Notes: a model not told the origin generated them from the sequence alone. Shown: positions 23,368 through 59,985, counted from the first letter of the stretch. The stretch: 64,000 nt of DNA from Dama dama (GCF_033118175.1 NC_083689.1:22550501-22614500), one strand, 5' to 3'. Translations and numbers: made by a program.

Positions 23368-23947
23368 TATAAGGGAGCTAAAGCTTGGCTTACCTGGGAG
23401 AACCAGGGTTTCTACTGGAGAACAGAATTGGTGTGTAGGTATTTTTGTTTCTAGCCTAACACTATCCACTCAAGATACCATTTCGAAAGTTACTTCGATA
23501 AGCTTTCTCTCTCCCTCCTTTTCATTTACAGCGCAGTTGGGTTCATGTGTTACTGGTTTCCATTTTGGGGTTCCCACCACATTCTGGTTGATTTTAATTA
23601 GTTATTGTTTGGGGCATGTGAAATAAAGACCGTGACTGTAAGAGTCAGGGCTATTTCAGAAGGTATACTCAGAGCGGGTCACCCCCTCTTCACTCCAGCT
23701 TCTGTGTTTCCCCTCTCCCCTAATTATTTTATACCCCATCCCACCAGCCCTTGTAGGTCACCAACCTCCTTAAGCTCTTCAGGACCTATCTGCCTGTCAG
23801 GCTGTAGGCTGAGCATGGGGGTTGCCGATGGGGCCAAGACTGTATCTTTATGCTCATAGTGTTCATAATCATGTAGGGGATCACTGGGACTGTGGTGAGG
23901 GGAGGAACCTGGAGTGGCTTGCCTGGGGGCTCCCGCCAAAACACAAT
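23368..23947. other. Intergenic, unassigned
   Basis: No recognisable repeat or gene between the composite SINE and the MLT1 LTR. Confidence 0.4.
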
Positions 23948-24345
23948 CATGCCCTACTTCCCCTAACTTGTGGCTGTGACCCTATTTGGAAAAAGTGTCT
24001 CTGCAGCTGTGACTAAGTCAAGGGTTTGGAGATGACGAGCAGGTCCTGGATGATCCAGGTGGCCCGAAATCCAATCACTGGTGTCCCTGTAGCAGAGAGA
24101 GGCTGAGGGACACTGGAGGCAGAGGGAAGACACAGACACACAGGGAGATGGCGTGTGAAGACAGACACAGAGGGTGGAGGGACACCTGGGGCCACCGGAA
24201 GCTGGAAGAGCCAGGAAGCGTTCTCCCCTGGAGACAGCACAGCCTGTGACCCCTCGGTCTCAAGCTTCCGGCCTCCAGGATAGGCAAGGAATGAATGTCT
24301 GGTGTTCTAAGCCACCGGTTAATGGTGATTTGAAACTAATATGTG
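23948..24345 (+). mobile_element. MLT1-type MaLR LTR
   Basis: TGGCTGTGACCCTATTTGGA, ACTGGTGTCCCTGTAGCAGA and GTTCTAAGCCACCGGTTAA match the MLT1 LTR order. Its first 44 bp recur at 23264-23307. Confidence 0.7.
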
Positions 24346-24904
24346 GGCAACAGAGCAGTAAGTGTTCTGGGGCCAGTGGAGGCCACCTGGAAGAGCGGGG
24401 AGGGAGGCTGTCTTGGCCTGGAAGGCCCCCCTGCCCCCCTCCCCCAGGAAGCTGCTGGGAAAAGAGCCATCTGTCCCTGTCGCCCAGCAGGATGGATGCT
24501 GCACCAGGGAGATGTCAGGCACCCAGACACTCATCCCTCCTGGCCTTGCCTCCGCCGGCCGCCATGTGTCACCCCTTGCGCTGCCTATGGCAGCAAGTAA
24601 TTCTTATTTTCTCCATTAAGGGAGCAAAAGTGCTCCAGAAATCTAATCCATAAATAACACTCCCTGGCAATGGTCCCCCAGCCTGGCTGAGAGCTGCAGG
24701 GCTCTCTGAGCCTGGCCTCTGGGCCTTTTAGGGTCTGTCTTAGGGAATATTTCTCCCTATGGTGATCTCGGGACTGTGGTTCTATGTCCCTGAGCAGTCT
24801 CTCTGGGGTGGAGCGGAGCAGCCTGGATGGGTAGCCAGTCGAGGAGGCGGAACAGTTGGTGCTAGTGATAGGGAGGAATGGGCACACAAAGATTTCAGCA
24901 CTAG
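24346..24904. other. Intergenic with candidate conserved block 24540-24665
   Basis: CAAGTAATTCTTATTTTCTC and ATCTAATCCATAAATAACAC lie in an otherwise GC-rich tract; no repeat seen. Confidence 0.45.
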
Positions 24905-24917
24905 CATAAAAGCTGTG

Positions 24918-25217
24918 GCTTCCCTGGTAGCTCAGCTGGTAAAGAATCTGCCTGCAAAGCTGTAGACTCTGGTTCGATTCTTGGGTCAGGAAGATCTGTT
25001 GGAGAAGGGATAGGCTACCCACTCCAGTATTCTTGGGCTTCCCTGGTAGCTCAGCTGGTAAAGAAACTGCCTGCAATGCAGGAGACCTGGGTTCAATCCC
25101 TGGGTCGGCAAGATCCCCTGGTGAAGGGAATGGCTACCCACTCCAGTATTCTGGCCTACAGAATTCCATGGACGGTATAGTCCATGGGGTTGCAGAGTCG
25201 TACACGACTTTCACTTT
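24918..25217 (+). mobile_element. Tandem-headed Bov-tA SINE with target-site duplication
   Basis: Two heads (24918, about 25037) and one tail. Perfect 13-bp flanking repeat CATAAAAGCTGTG at 24905-24917 and 25218-25230 shows the two-headed form inserted in one event. Confidence 0.93.
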
Positions 25218-25632
25218 CATAAAAGCTGTGAATCATGACAGTGGGGCTTAGAGCCAGGACTTCTGGACCACAGAGGCCATCAGAGGCCCAGACCCACTGT
25301 CCCTCTCTGCACTGGCCAAAGGGGGCAACTTGGGGAGGTGCGGGCAGCCCAATGGGTTGGACAGAGGGTGTGTTTGGGCTTCCCTTCAGCAATCAGCAGG
25401 ATGAGCAGGGATGCTCCAGGATGTGGAGGGTGGAGCCCGCGGTGGATCAATGACAAATGGATGGAGGGGCCCCAGCCAAAGTCCTTCTCTTTCCACCAAG
25501 CTCTTTGCAGGGATGGGCTGGGGTGGATGCTATGGAGAGTGAGCCTAATCAGGGGCCTCTGGGAGGCAAGGCAGGTCTGGGCATTGAGGGATGCCCCACG
25601 GGAAAACGATTCTGTCACAGGCACAGATCAAG

Positions 25633-25916
25633 CGTATGCTGCTGCTAAGTCACTTCAGTGGTGTCCGACTGTGCGACCCCATAGACGGCAGCCCACCAGG
25701 CTCCCCCGTCCCTGGGATTCTCCAGGCAAGAACACTGGAGTGGGTTGCCATTTCCTTGTCCAGTGCATGAAAGTGAAAAGTGAAAAGTGAAAGTGAAGTT
25801 GCTCAGTCATGTCGGACTCTTAGCGACCTCAGGGACTGCAGCCTACCAGTCTCCTCCATCCATGGGATTTTCCAGGCAAGAGTACTGGAGTGGGGTGCCA
25901 TTGCCTTCTCCATCAA
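25633..25916 (-). mobile_element. BovA2-type dimeric SINE
   Basis: Two copies of the Bov tail/body in reverse orientation, separated by GAAAAGTGAAAGTGAAG repeats. Near repeats ATCAAGCGTAT and ATCAAGTGTAT flank it as an imperfect target duplication. Confidence 0.88.
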
Positions 25917-25944
25917 GTGTATAGAGGCTGCCATTTCTCACTTG

Positions 25945-26175
25945 CTCTAGGTCTAAAATGAGCACAACTTTTTCTGTAAAGGGCCCGATAGTGTATGTCT
26001 AGCTCTTGGGACACCAGGCGGTCTCTGCTGCTACCGCTCAGCCCTCCCTTGTACAGCAAAGGCCGCCATAGATGGTACTCAATGAATGGGTGTGCCTATG
26101 TGCCAACAAAACTTTATTTATAGGAGAGCTGGATTTGACTTAAGGGCTTTAGGTTGCAGGGACCTTGACCTAAAA
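25945..26175. mobile_element. hAT-type DNA transposon fragment
   Basis: CTTTTTCTGTAAAGGGCCCG, CAACAAAACTTTATTTATAG and a degraded right end. Same family as 15152-15655. Confidence 0.6.
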
Positions 26176-26219
26176 GGCTGGGGTATTCAATACCATGTAC
26201 CACATCCCCCGCCTGAATC

Positions 26220-26500
26220 TGACTGACCTCCCTTGAGGGGTCAGAGCTAAATATCACCTCTTTAGGATCCTAACAGGTCTCTGTGACCACAGCTTCCCCT
26301 CCATCTCTGCTCCCTCTCTTGTCCTTCAGGGCACATGTCAAAGCTGTGTTTATGGCGCTTTATGTTTTTATCACTTGCCCGCTTTCCTGAACTCTATAAA
26401 CTCCAGAGAAGCAGTGGCCTTGCCCCCCTCCTTCTCAGCCACCTCCCAGGTCCTGGCACAGGGCAGGTGACATTTGCCACCTGATAAATTTATCAGACTC
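26220..26500 (+). mobile_element. Possible L2 remnant
   Basis: C/T-rich sequence with L2-like order (CTTCAGGGCACATGTCAAAG). Weak. Confidence 0.35.
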
Positions 26501-27079
26501 CAGCGTTGGGCCCAGTGCCTGGATGCCACAGATCCCGTAGGTTCCACGCAGCTGCAGAGTCGTGGAGTCAGCCTGGTATCTTGGCCCTGACCTCAGTCCA
26601 CGATAGCCTGAGCCAAATTACCTCCCCATTTTATGATGTTTCAGAGAGCACTGAGAACAGAGAGCCATCTGCAGCCGTGCTGAGACCACCTTGGTCAGCC
26701 ATTCACGCTGCTGCTGTCTGTGGCCCCCTCCTCACCACTGAGGACCGACCACATCCGCCAGGCCCCGGGCAGGGTCAGAGGATGCTGACTCACCTGGTCA
26801 GTGTTGCAGGGAGTCCCCTGTAGCAGATGGGGAAACTTGAGTCCTGGGGGCTTTGTTGAGGGTGCTGGGCAGCCTCTCTGCAAAGGGGTTGGAGAAGCAG
26901 ACTGAGGGTGGCAGTGGCTGGGTGGATACTTCCTTGGAGGAAATTTGCTCAGGACACAGCGCCCTTCAGGATGCCCGTTCTGCAGAGGAAAAACTGAGGC
27001 CCAGAGGGGCGCCCTGTCCACAGCCCCCAGGCTCATCTGCTGATGTCTCCTAAATGCCTTCTCTCAGCCCTCAGCCCCA
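26501..27079. other. Intergenic GC-rich sequence, unassigned
   Basis: Nothing recognised. Confidence 0.4.
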
Positions 27080-27745
27080 CGTCCAGCCGTGATAGCCCAG
27101 CTCACCTCAAAAGCCATCTTTCAAGATGCTCAGTGTTTCCATTCTGCCCTGGTCCCCAGGCTCCCACCTCACCCCATGGTCTGTCCTCCTCTCAGGGGTC
27201 AGAGGGCACCAGTGAGCAGAGGTGGAATCAGGCCCCACCTCTCCTCTGCCCACAACTCTCCCAGGCTCCCACTCCGCTGGGGTAAAGGCCCAAGTCTTCC
27301 TGCAGCCCAAAGGCCCTGCATGACCTGTCGCATCCCCTCCCTGCCGTCATCTCCTCCCTCTCTCCCCTACCTCCCTCCCCCTTGCTCTGCTGTAGTCACA
27401 TGGGCCCACTCAACTGTTCCTCCAAAATACCAGGCATGGGTATTTCCCTGGTGGTCCAGTGGTTAAGACTTGGTGCTTCCACTGCCAGGGGTCACAGGTT
27501 TGATCCCTGGTTGGGGAACTAAGATCCCACAAGCTGTGCAGGGGACGAAAGCCAGGCATGGTGCTGCCCCAGGGCCTTTGCACTGACTGTGCCCCAAGAT
27601 GTCCCCATGCCTCACCCTCTCATCTCCCTCAGGACCTCCTGTTCTTTACGTTACAGCTGACGTCCCATTTTATACACCGTCTACCTCTCCCACTGCTGTC
27701 ACACCTCCTGCTTTCCTGGGTACTGGCTGCATGAGTGACACATTC
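27080..27745 (+). mobile_element. L2 LINE 3' fragment split by a SINE
   Basis: L2-like CTCTCCCCTACCTCCCTCCC and CCAGGGCCTTTGCACTGACT, interrupted by a CHR SINE at 27440-27551. The two halves join in L2 order. Confidence 0.6.
27440..27551 (+). mobile_element. CHR-1-type SINE with target-site duplication
   Basis: GTATTTCCCTGGTGGTCCAG head and GGGGAACTAAGATCCCAC end. CCAGGCATGG occurs at 27430-27439 and 27552-27561. Confidence 0.9.
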
Positions 27746-28449
27746 ATGAATATTGGGGGGGGCAGCCTCACCCCACGTGGACCCTGCTGTCTCACATAGG
27801 CCTGATGGCTGCCCACCACAAAATACGACCCCTGACTCAGGTGTCACAAGAACTGGGCAGATGTTGGGAGGGCAGTGGGAGAGGGCCTCGCCCCAGGGAG
27901 ACCCGAAAGCCCTGGGGGCCAGACGTCTGTGTGGACACAAGCTTCGGATGTCCAGCTCGGTAAGGAAACTTCCTCCATCCTGGAGGCAGAAAGCAGGGGC
28001 CGTGGGGCCAGGCCTTGTGCCACCCTTTGGGGAGGAACCACGCCTGTTTCCTCCTGGAGGGGGCACCCAGAGCCCACCCCAGCCTGGAGACCGCTGCCCG
28101 CCTCCCTGGCACCCGCTCAGAAAAGAACACAAAAGAAGACGCTGCAACCACCTGGAGCTGTAATCGCAGTGCTCACGAGCCTTTAATTCATTATGAACCT
28201 AGAGGCAGGGGAATTAGGCAAAAATACAGCGCATCCTTCATCTCAGGTGGAAAAAAACCAGGGTGGGTGGGAGTTTGTGTTTCTTGCTTTCACACATAGA
28301 CACAGATATACCTTCATGGGGAAAGCGCGCTCCCCCTCTGCTGCGCCACTGCCTGTCTGCACAAGTGGTCCAGGAACCCACCATGGATGGGGTGGAACCC
28401 TGAGGGACTGGCCACGGGGGTGGCCCACCTGCCCGACCCGGAGCCACAG
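27746..28449. other. Downstream flank of KDM4B, unassigned
   Basis: GC-rich, repeat-free. The 28155-28235 piece with GCCTTTAATTCATTATGAAC is AT-rich and may be conserved. Confidence 0.45.
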
Positions 28450-28468
28450 GGGCGTCTGCCTGCTTCTT

Positions 28469-28474
28469 TTTATT
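28469..28474 (-). promoter_or_regulatory. Candidate distal polyadenylation signal of KDM4B
   Basis: Gene-sense AATAAA follows the AT-rich run ATTTATATTGTAAAGAG and is followed by an AAGAAGC segment and then GC-rich DNA with G/T stretches. No other good AATAAA with this context is seen closer to the intergenic repeats. Confidence 0.6.
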
Positions 28475-29099
28475 CTCTTTACAATATAAATAGCATTTTC
28501 AAACTACATATGAACACAGGGACAGTGCCCCGGGGCAGGGGCCTGCTGCATGCAGAGGGAACCCCCACATTCCGCTGACTCCCCGGCACCTCCCGCCGCC
28601 CCGCCCGCCCCTATAGGGCACCTGCCCTTCCCACCAACAAGGAAGTTTCTCTCCACTTTACTTGGTTCTCTCTGGCCTGGCAACTGTTAGAGCCTCTTTT
28701 TTAAACTTAAAAAATCTTTATACAAGCAAATGACGCTCTCAACTCCTCTGCAGGGGACCACGGCGTGGCTGAGATGTGGTGGGGGGCACCGTTCCTCCCC
28801 CAGCCCGGAATGAGGAACATGTTTTTCTGCCTGGAAATTCAGCCCACAAGCCTTCCGGGGCAGATTTCCTCCGAGCTGAAAGCCGTAATTCCCTCTAGAG
28901 AGCTCTCTCTCCCAGACACACAAATCCACGCGTCACAGAGATCATACAGGATGTACCAGCCCCTCGGGGTTGGGGAAGACCCCTTGCACATGTGTGAGCC
29001 GCAGCCAGACCCCTGAGGGCCGCCCACCCGCGGCCTCAGCTGGGAGATGGTTCTTCCCTGGGGAAGAAGCAAAAGATGGAGCCACCAGAAGAGAGCGCA

Positions 29100-29105
29100 T
29101 TTATT
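29100..29105 (-). promoter_or_regulatory. Candidate proximal polyadenylation signal of KDM4B
   Basis: Gene-sense AATAAATGCGC lies about 750 nt after the stop, with a TCTTTTGCTTCTTCC-type U-rich stretch about 25 nt downstream. Use would shorten the 3'UTR by roughly half. Confidence 0.4.
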
Positions 29106-29543
29106 TTGCAAAAGGCCACACGGGGGGCTGGGGGAGGCCACCAGAGGAGCTGCCAGCCTCGTCCCGCTGCGTGCTGGCCGCGCAGTGCCAGCGGCCCAGA
29201 CCTTCTCGATCTCACGACCGGGAGACATGAGTGACCTGGCGCCACCGTCAGGGGTGCCCAGGCATCCTGCCCGCGCCTCCCCGTGCCCACCGGCCTCACC
29301 GCTGCTACAGCGCATCCCCACCGCTCGCTTGGGACCAGAAAACACAACAAACAAAAAGCTGAGCTGCTTTTATCTTGGGCAGCTCACCGGGTTCTGAGAA
29401 AAAGGACATTTTGTTTCGTTTTGTTTTTAAAGCCACAAATCTAGAAAACAACTTTGGGGTGTGATTTTTCCTTTTCCTTTTTTTTTCTTGCATTTTTTTT
29501 TTAAACAATAGGTATTTATAGAAAGAACCTCACAAAGGTGATG

Positions 29544-29551
29544 TATGTACA
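29544..29551 (-). promoter_or_regulatory. Pumilio response element in KDM4B 3'UTR
   Basis: Gene-sense TGTACATA is an exact UGUANAUA Pumilio consensus about 300 nt after the stop. PUM1/2 binding at such sites usually lowers mRNA stability. Presence of the motif is seen; binding is inferred. Confidence 0.5.
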
Positions 29552-29851
29552 GAAGTCACAATCTCCACGGCTGCTCAGGAGGCAGGCAATGCAGTAGCAC
29601 CTTTTACGAGAAGAAGAGCTTACGTGGTTTACGAATCTGGGTCAAGGGGGTAGCGCGCGCACCCCCGCCGGCCCCCAGAGCCCGCGTGGCCCTGCTCCCT
29701 GAGTCCGGGGGCGCGTGCGGCGTCCTGCTCGCTCCTGTCGCCGAGGTAGCCTCTCGGGCTGGGAGGCGAGGACAGGGATTCACAGCAAGCAAACGCCAGG
29801 GCCCGCCGCGCCTGCCTTGCTGGGCCAAGGGCTCACGGGCGGCCGGCGGTC

Positions 29852-55176
<25,325 letters not shown>

Positions 55177-56356
55177 CTGCATGGGGGGGCAGGAGAGAGA
55201 TGGCTGAGCTCACAGGCCTGCGACCCCACACTACCCAGGGCGTGCTGAGCCCACCCTGTCCTCCCAAGAAGTTCTCTCATGAGATAGGAAAGGGTGTCTT
55301 CTCATCCCGATGGGGAGGGAGAGGGGAGGCTGCTGCATCCCCCAGTGGGTGCCTCTGGCCCACCCCCCAGAGTCACACCCCATCTGCACATGGTCCACTG
55401 TGGTGCCCAGGCTCACTCAGGAGCCCAGAGGCCACGTGGTCTGAGCTTCGGCCGCCTGAAGTCACTTCAAACCAAAATCTCCCCCCAGTCAGACGCATGT
55501 ACCCCCGACCAGGTAAAACGCCCATGCAATGTTTTATAACAGTGGTGATTACAGAGTAAGGAAGAGGGGAAAGCTATCCATCTCCATGGGGCAAACAAAG
55601 AAGTGAAGGTGATGTGGACAAAGTGCTCACATGGCCCAGAGTCCCCGCCACCGCTTCAGGGGAGGAAGCTGAGAGTCTGGGAGGCTTGGCACTGGACCCC
55701 AGGCTGGCAGGGCTCGCCGCAATGCCGGCCTGGCCAGGGGAGCCCCTTGTGCCTGGGCGCGGCAAGAGAGGGGCAAACAAGCCTGAGGAGGACGGGCTGA
55801 GATGGGGTCCTTCCGCCCCCTCCTCTGCTGTGTAGACTCTCAACACCCCAACACACACACACACCATGCGTTCTGGGAGCCTCTCCCTTGTATTGCACTG
55901 TCAGAAGCGCCCTGGAACTAGGCCCCAAGCAGGAGGAACCGTGGACGTCCCAGGGAGCTGGGGGCTGGAGAAGCCCAGCAAGGACTGCAGAAGCTGGGCT
56001 CAGGACAGCGAGCCTTCAGTCAAGGGAAGGAAGCCAGGCAGCCCGGGCCTCTGGCTTACCTGTGGGCCGAGGCCATGGGCAAGATGGTAGGAGGAACAGA
56101 GGGGACCGCTGGTTTAGGGCAGGGCTGGTGACCTGCTCACAGAGAGTGGAAAGGACCGAAGAGTGGAAGCTTCCAGCTCCATGTCACAGACCGAGCTCTG
56201 TGACAACTTCTCAGCCCTGTCGTCACTTGGGAAGCAGCAAGACCAACTTACAAATATATGGGGGTAGGCAAGTGCCAATAAAACTGTTGCCAAAAAAGGC
56301 AAGTGCCGGATGTAGCACAGGCCACGGTTTGCCGGCTCCAGGTGTAGACTCTAGGG

Positions 56357-56524
56357 CAGGGATCCCCAACCCAGTACTGGTCCACAGCTTGTTATGAACT
56401 GGGCTGCTCAGCAGGAGGTGACCAGGAGGCAAAATGGAAACCACTCCCCCTTCCCAGGTCCGTGGAAAAATTCCATCTTCCATGAAACTGGTCCCTGGTG
56501 CCAAAAAGGTTGGGGACCACTGCT
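56357..56524 (+). mobile_element. MER1-type hAT-Charlie DNA transposon
   Basis: Begins CAGGGATCCCCAACCCAGTA and ends CCAAAAAGGTTGGGGACCAC TG, the MER1 inverted ends. Internally deleted to 168 bp. Confidence 0.8.
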
Positions 56525-59454
56525 GGAAAGGAAAGGCCAGCTTCGGGGAGAGGCACTTCCTCGGGGCAGGCTTGACCTGGGGGGCTGTGCTCGCCTTCCT
56601 CTGAAGGGGCACGGTCCTCACCTCCTTAGGGGGCCAGGCCTGTCCCAAGAGTTGCAACAGGAGGCCTCGGGGCGGCTGCCTCTGGGGGACACCTGCACCA
56701 CAGCCTCTGCAGCTCTGCTCCAATGCCCGCCTGTCAGATAAACAGGCATAGGAGATGCTTATTCCCAAAACCACAGTTTAAAAATGTCTCAGGATTTTTA
56801 TTTCCCGGGTTGAGTGTGTGTGAACATGCCCCTGCAGGTAAATGCAAGTGTGTGTATGGATGTGTGTATGTATGAATGCATTTAGAATTGAATATGCACT
56901 TATTTTTTCATCCCATACAATTTTCAAAGGATGTTATGAATGCATTTCCATGTTAAATGCGCGTCTTGCCTCCGTGTACAACCGTCTCCATGTACAACCA
57001 CCTCCGTCACTGCCACTTTCTCAATGGAAATGAAGGGAGCAGAAGGAAAGACTTAATTGAATGCAGCAATTATGTACCACCCCGACAAGTCCTTCCCAAC
57101 CTCCCTAAGCTGGTTCAGAAACAGTGAGATATTTACAACCCGGAAGTCTGAGGATGCTGGGCAGGGAGGTGGGGGGCAAATGCGGCATTTCTTGCAGCCC
57201 CTACTCCCCAACCCTGCCCGCTCCCAGGCCAGATCTGGGAGCTCAGCGTGGGGACAGCAATAAGCCAACCATACCAAGTGGGAGGGAATACTTACGACCC
57301 AGCGATTTCCAGCAAACTCAATTCATTTAATGAAAAATTGCACAAGAGAGAGAGGCTGGCAGTACAATCTGGCTGCAGAGTGGCAGGGGTCCAGATGGCG
57401 CCCGGGTTTCGGGATCCTGGCCGGCTGCGGCCTGGCCGGTGTGGCCACCAACAGCAGCTTGAGGGATTTGTATCGAGTGGCCATGCAATTGCTTTTCCTT
57501 AAGTAATTAATAAAAGCACCTGTGTGGCCCTGGAGGGGACGGAGTGGACCTGGGGCATGTCACCATGGCCTATAGCCCGGCCAGGGTCAGCGCTGGGAGC
57601 AGCAGCCCTCACGTCTCCGTGGGGTCCTTGGTGTGGCAGGGCGTGGCTGGTCGCTGGCGGGCATGGAGGTGCACGGAGCATGGGCACTGGGGAGGATGCA
57701 GTGGGAGGGATGGAGGCAAGGCCCCATGGGTCCTGGGGGGCAGAAGGGACACCTCTGGTTTAGGACAGGGCAACAGTCACCTCCGTGGGCAGAGCAGCTG
57801 AGCCCAGGGTTGCAGACACTATAGACCCATCGCCTTGTTTCAGCTCACAGTTTGGCAGAGGAATCTGCTAAGACCAGCGAAAAGAACTTGCAGCACACCA
57901 GAGCTCCCCCCTTGCCCCACAGCCCCTACCCGGGCCGTCTCCTGATTTATGACCCCCGCACAGTGGAATTGCCCACAGTGCTGTTTCATTTGGGCCTGTG
58001 AATAAGGATGGGGCCATGAGCTGCAGGGTTGGACTGGAAAGGGGGCTCGGGCCATGACCCTCAGGGCAGCCATCTGGCTCCCAGCCAATCCTGAGGCCCT
58101 ACCAGAGCCATTAAAGCTGACTGCTTCTTCTACTGTCCCTCCAGTGCCGGTGCTCAGCAGCCCTGTCAGCTGGGACCAGCCGGAGAGCATTCTCGCCGAG
58201 TGCCTGCCACCCATTAGTTCTGATGGAGAGATGGGCCGGAAGGGGAGGAGGACCGCTGGCCCCCTGTAGCCTGAGTGTGCCCCAGGGGCCTCTATACCTT
58301 AAAGACTTGGCCACCAGAGCTGCAGGGCAGAGCTCCTGTTTTGGAGCATCCTGCATCAGGCAGCACTTGGGGCAAGGGGCCATCTGCAGACAGCAGGAGA
58401 CAAGGAAGAGGCAGGGACTGGGGTGGACACACGCTGCATCGGGCCTGGGTCCCACAGCCAGGATGTGAGACAGGCTGCATTGGCTGTGGGTCCCTGCCAG
58501 CCTCCAGGGTGGGCCTGTCCACCTCCAGGGTGAGCCTGTCCATAGGGGGCTCTGGGCCCCACTGACTGGGCCCCACCCCCAAATTCTAAGCCTGGAACTG
58601 TGGCCTCCCCCCATGTTGCAAGCAGAGGGAGGCACCGCCCCAACACTCGGAACAAAACAGGCACAGACGCAGCCTCTCATCAAGAGGGTCTGACAGCCCC
58701 ACAAAAGCACAGCTCAGAGAGCCCTTGACCAGTCAAGTTAATTAACCAGCGGGACGCAGAAGGAACAGAGCTGTTTAAAGTGACAGCAGAGAGGAGACAC
58801 AAGGCCTCCGCCCCCACATCCCCCCACCAGAGGAGAAGGGACAGGATGCCCCCCAACCTGCCCTGGTAGCAGACACCGGCTACCTGCAGAGCAGAAGGCT
58901 GGCAACAGTGAGGGTGAGGGCGCAGCTCTGACCAGCCGGAGATGAGGCCTTCCCCCTCCCAAGGATCACACCCAAGGATGTGAAATCCAAAGACTGTCTG
59001 TTGCATCACAAAGAGAAAAACGCACACGCCAGGTTCACATAAACACACTGTGTGTCCACACACACACCACGTGTACACACTTCAGGACAACTCTAACCAT
59101 ACCACTCTACACCCGTGGACCGAATGGACAGGTATGGAGCTGGCAGACAGCCCTGCGGGGGCTGGTTACTAGTCCTGAACACCAGTTCAACTACAGAAAT
59201 GGTCTCAGGAGGGGTCTGCTGTCATAAGAAATACAGCATGCACGATCAAAATTACAGTATAGTCCCAGTTACAACCAAAAATCTTCAGAGAAAGCCAAGG
59301 GCTTCGTCAAACCCCAACCACAGTTCTTTTGATGGGAGAATTGGGATTAAATGATTTTGTGGCTTTTTTTCTTTCCAAATCTCTTTATTGAGAAGGTACA
59401 TCATTTAAGCTGGTTGAGAGCTGGGCAAATTATGGAATCTGACCTGCCACATGT

Positions 59455-59605
59455 TTTTATAAATAAAGTTTTATTGGCACATGGCCGTGACCACAGTCAT
59501 ATTAATGCTGATACCACAGAGCCAAGCAGTCACAAAGAGACTGGAAGGCCCCCAAACCCACAGATATTCACTATCTCGTCCCTTTTCAGAAAGTTTGAAA
59601 AACCT
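59455..59605. mobile_element. hAT-type DNA transposon fragment
   Basis: TATAAATAAAGTTTTATTGG, CACATGGCCGTGACCACAGT and a CTTTTCAGAAAGTTTG end. Same family as 15152. Confidence 0.6.
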
Positions 59606-59639
59606 TGATTTAAGTCACAGAATCCCTTTTACAAGGTAT

Positions 59640-59985
59640 CCTGAAGCCCTGACCCCCTCAATATGTCTGTACATACAGAGAAGGAATTAGGAGGTGAAGA
59701 AGGTTAAATGAGGTCAAGAGGCTGGGGCCCTAACTCTATAGAACCAGCGTCCTCATAAGAAGAATAGGCTAGACAAACAGGATTCCTGCCACCGCCACCC
59801 CCAGGTGAGGACACAGCAGGAAGCTGGCAGCCCACGTACCAGGACTAGAGTCCCCACCAGGAAGCCAACCCCAGCGGCACCCTGGTCTCAGGCTCCCGGC
59901 CTCAGGAAGTGTGAGGGATAAATATCTGTGGTTCAGCTGTCCAGTTTTCAGTACCGCGATCCAGCAGCCTGAGTTAATGGAAGAC
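59640..59985 (+). mobile_element. MLT1-type LTR remnant
   Basis: GGTTAAATGAGGTCAAGAGG, GGTGAGGACACAGCAGGAAG, then GATAAATATCTGTGGTTCAG in MLT1 order. Confidence 0.7.

Larger units (their letters stand above)
28450..29851 (-). other. KDM4B: KDM4B 3' untranslated region (probable extent)
   Basis: In gene sense the TAG is followed by GC-rich DNA, then by a stretch at 29500-29660 that looks constrained (little repeat content, a Pumilio-type site, an A-rich run at 29490-29510), and finally by AATAAA at 28474-28469. No ruminant SINE lies inside. The 3' limit is inferred from the signal position. An earlier signal at 29105-29100 could give a UTR of about 770 nt. Confidence 0.65.

Noticed and set aside
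28193..28489. Small frames beyond the KDM4B stop as a neighbouring gene
   Set aside because: No family match; region is 3'UTR or downstream flank.
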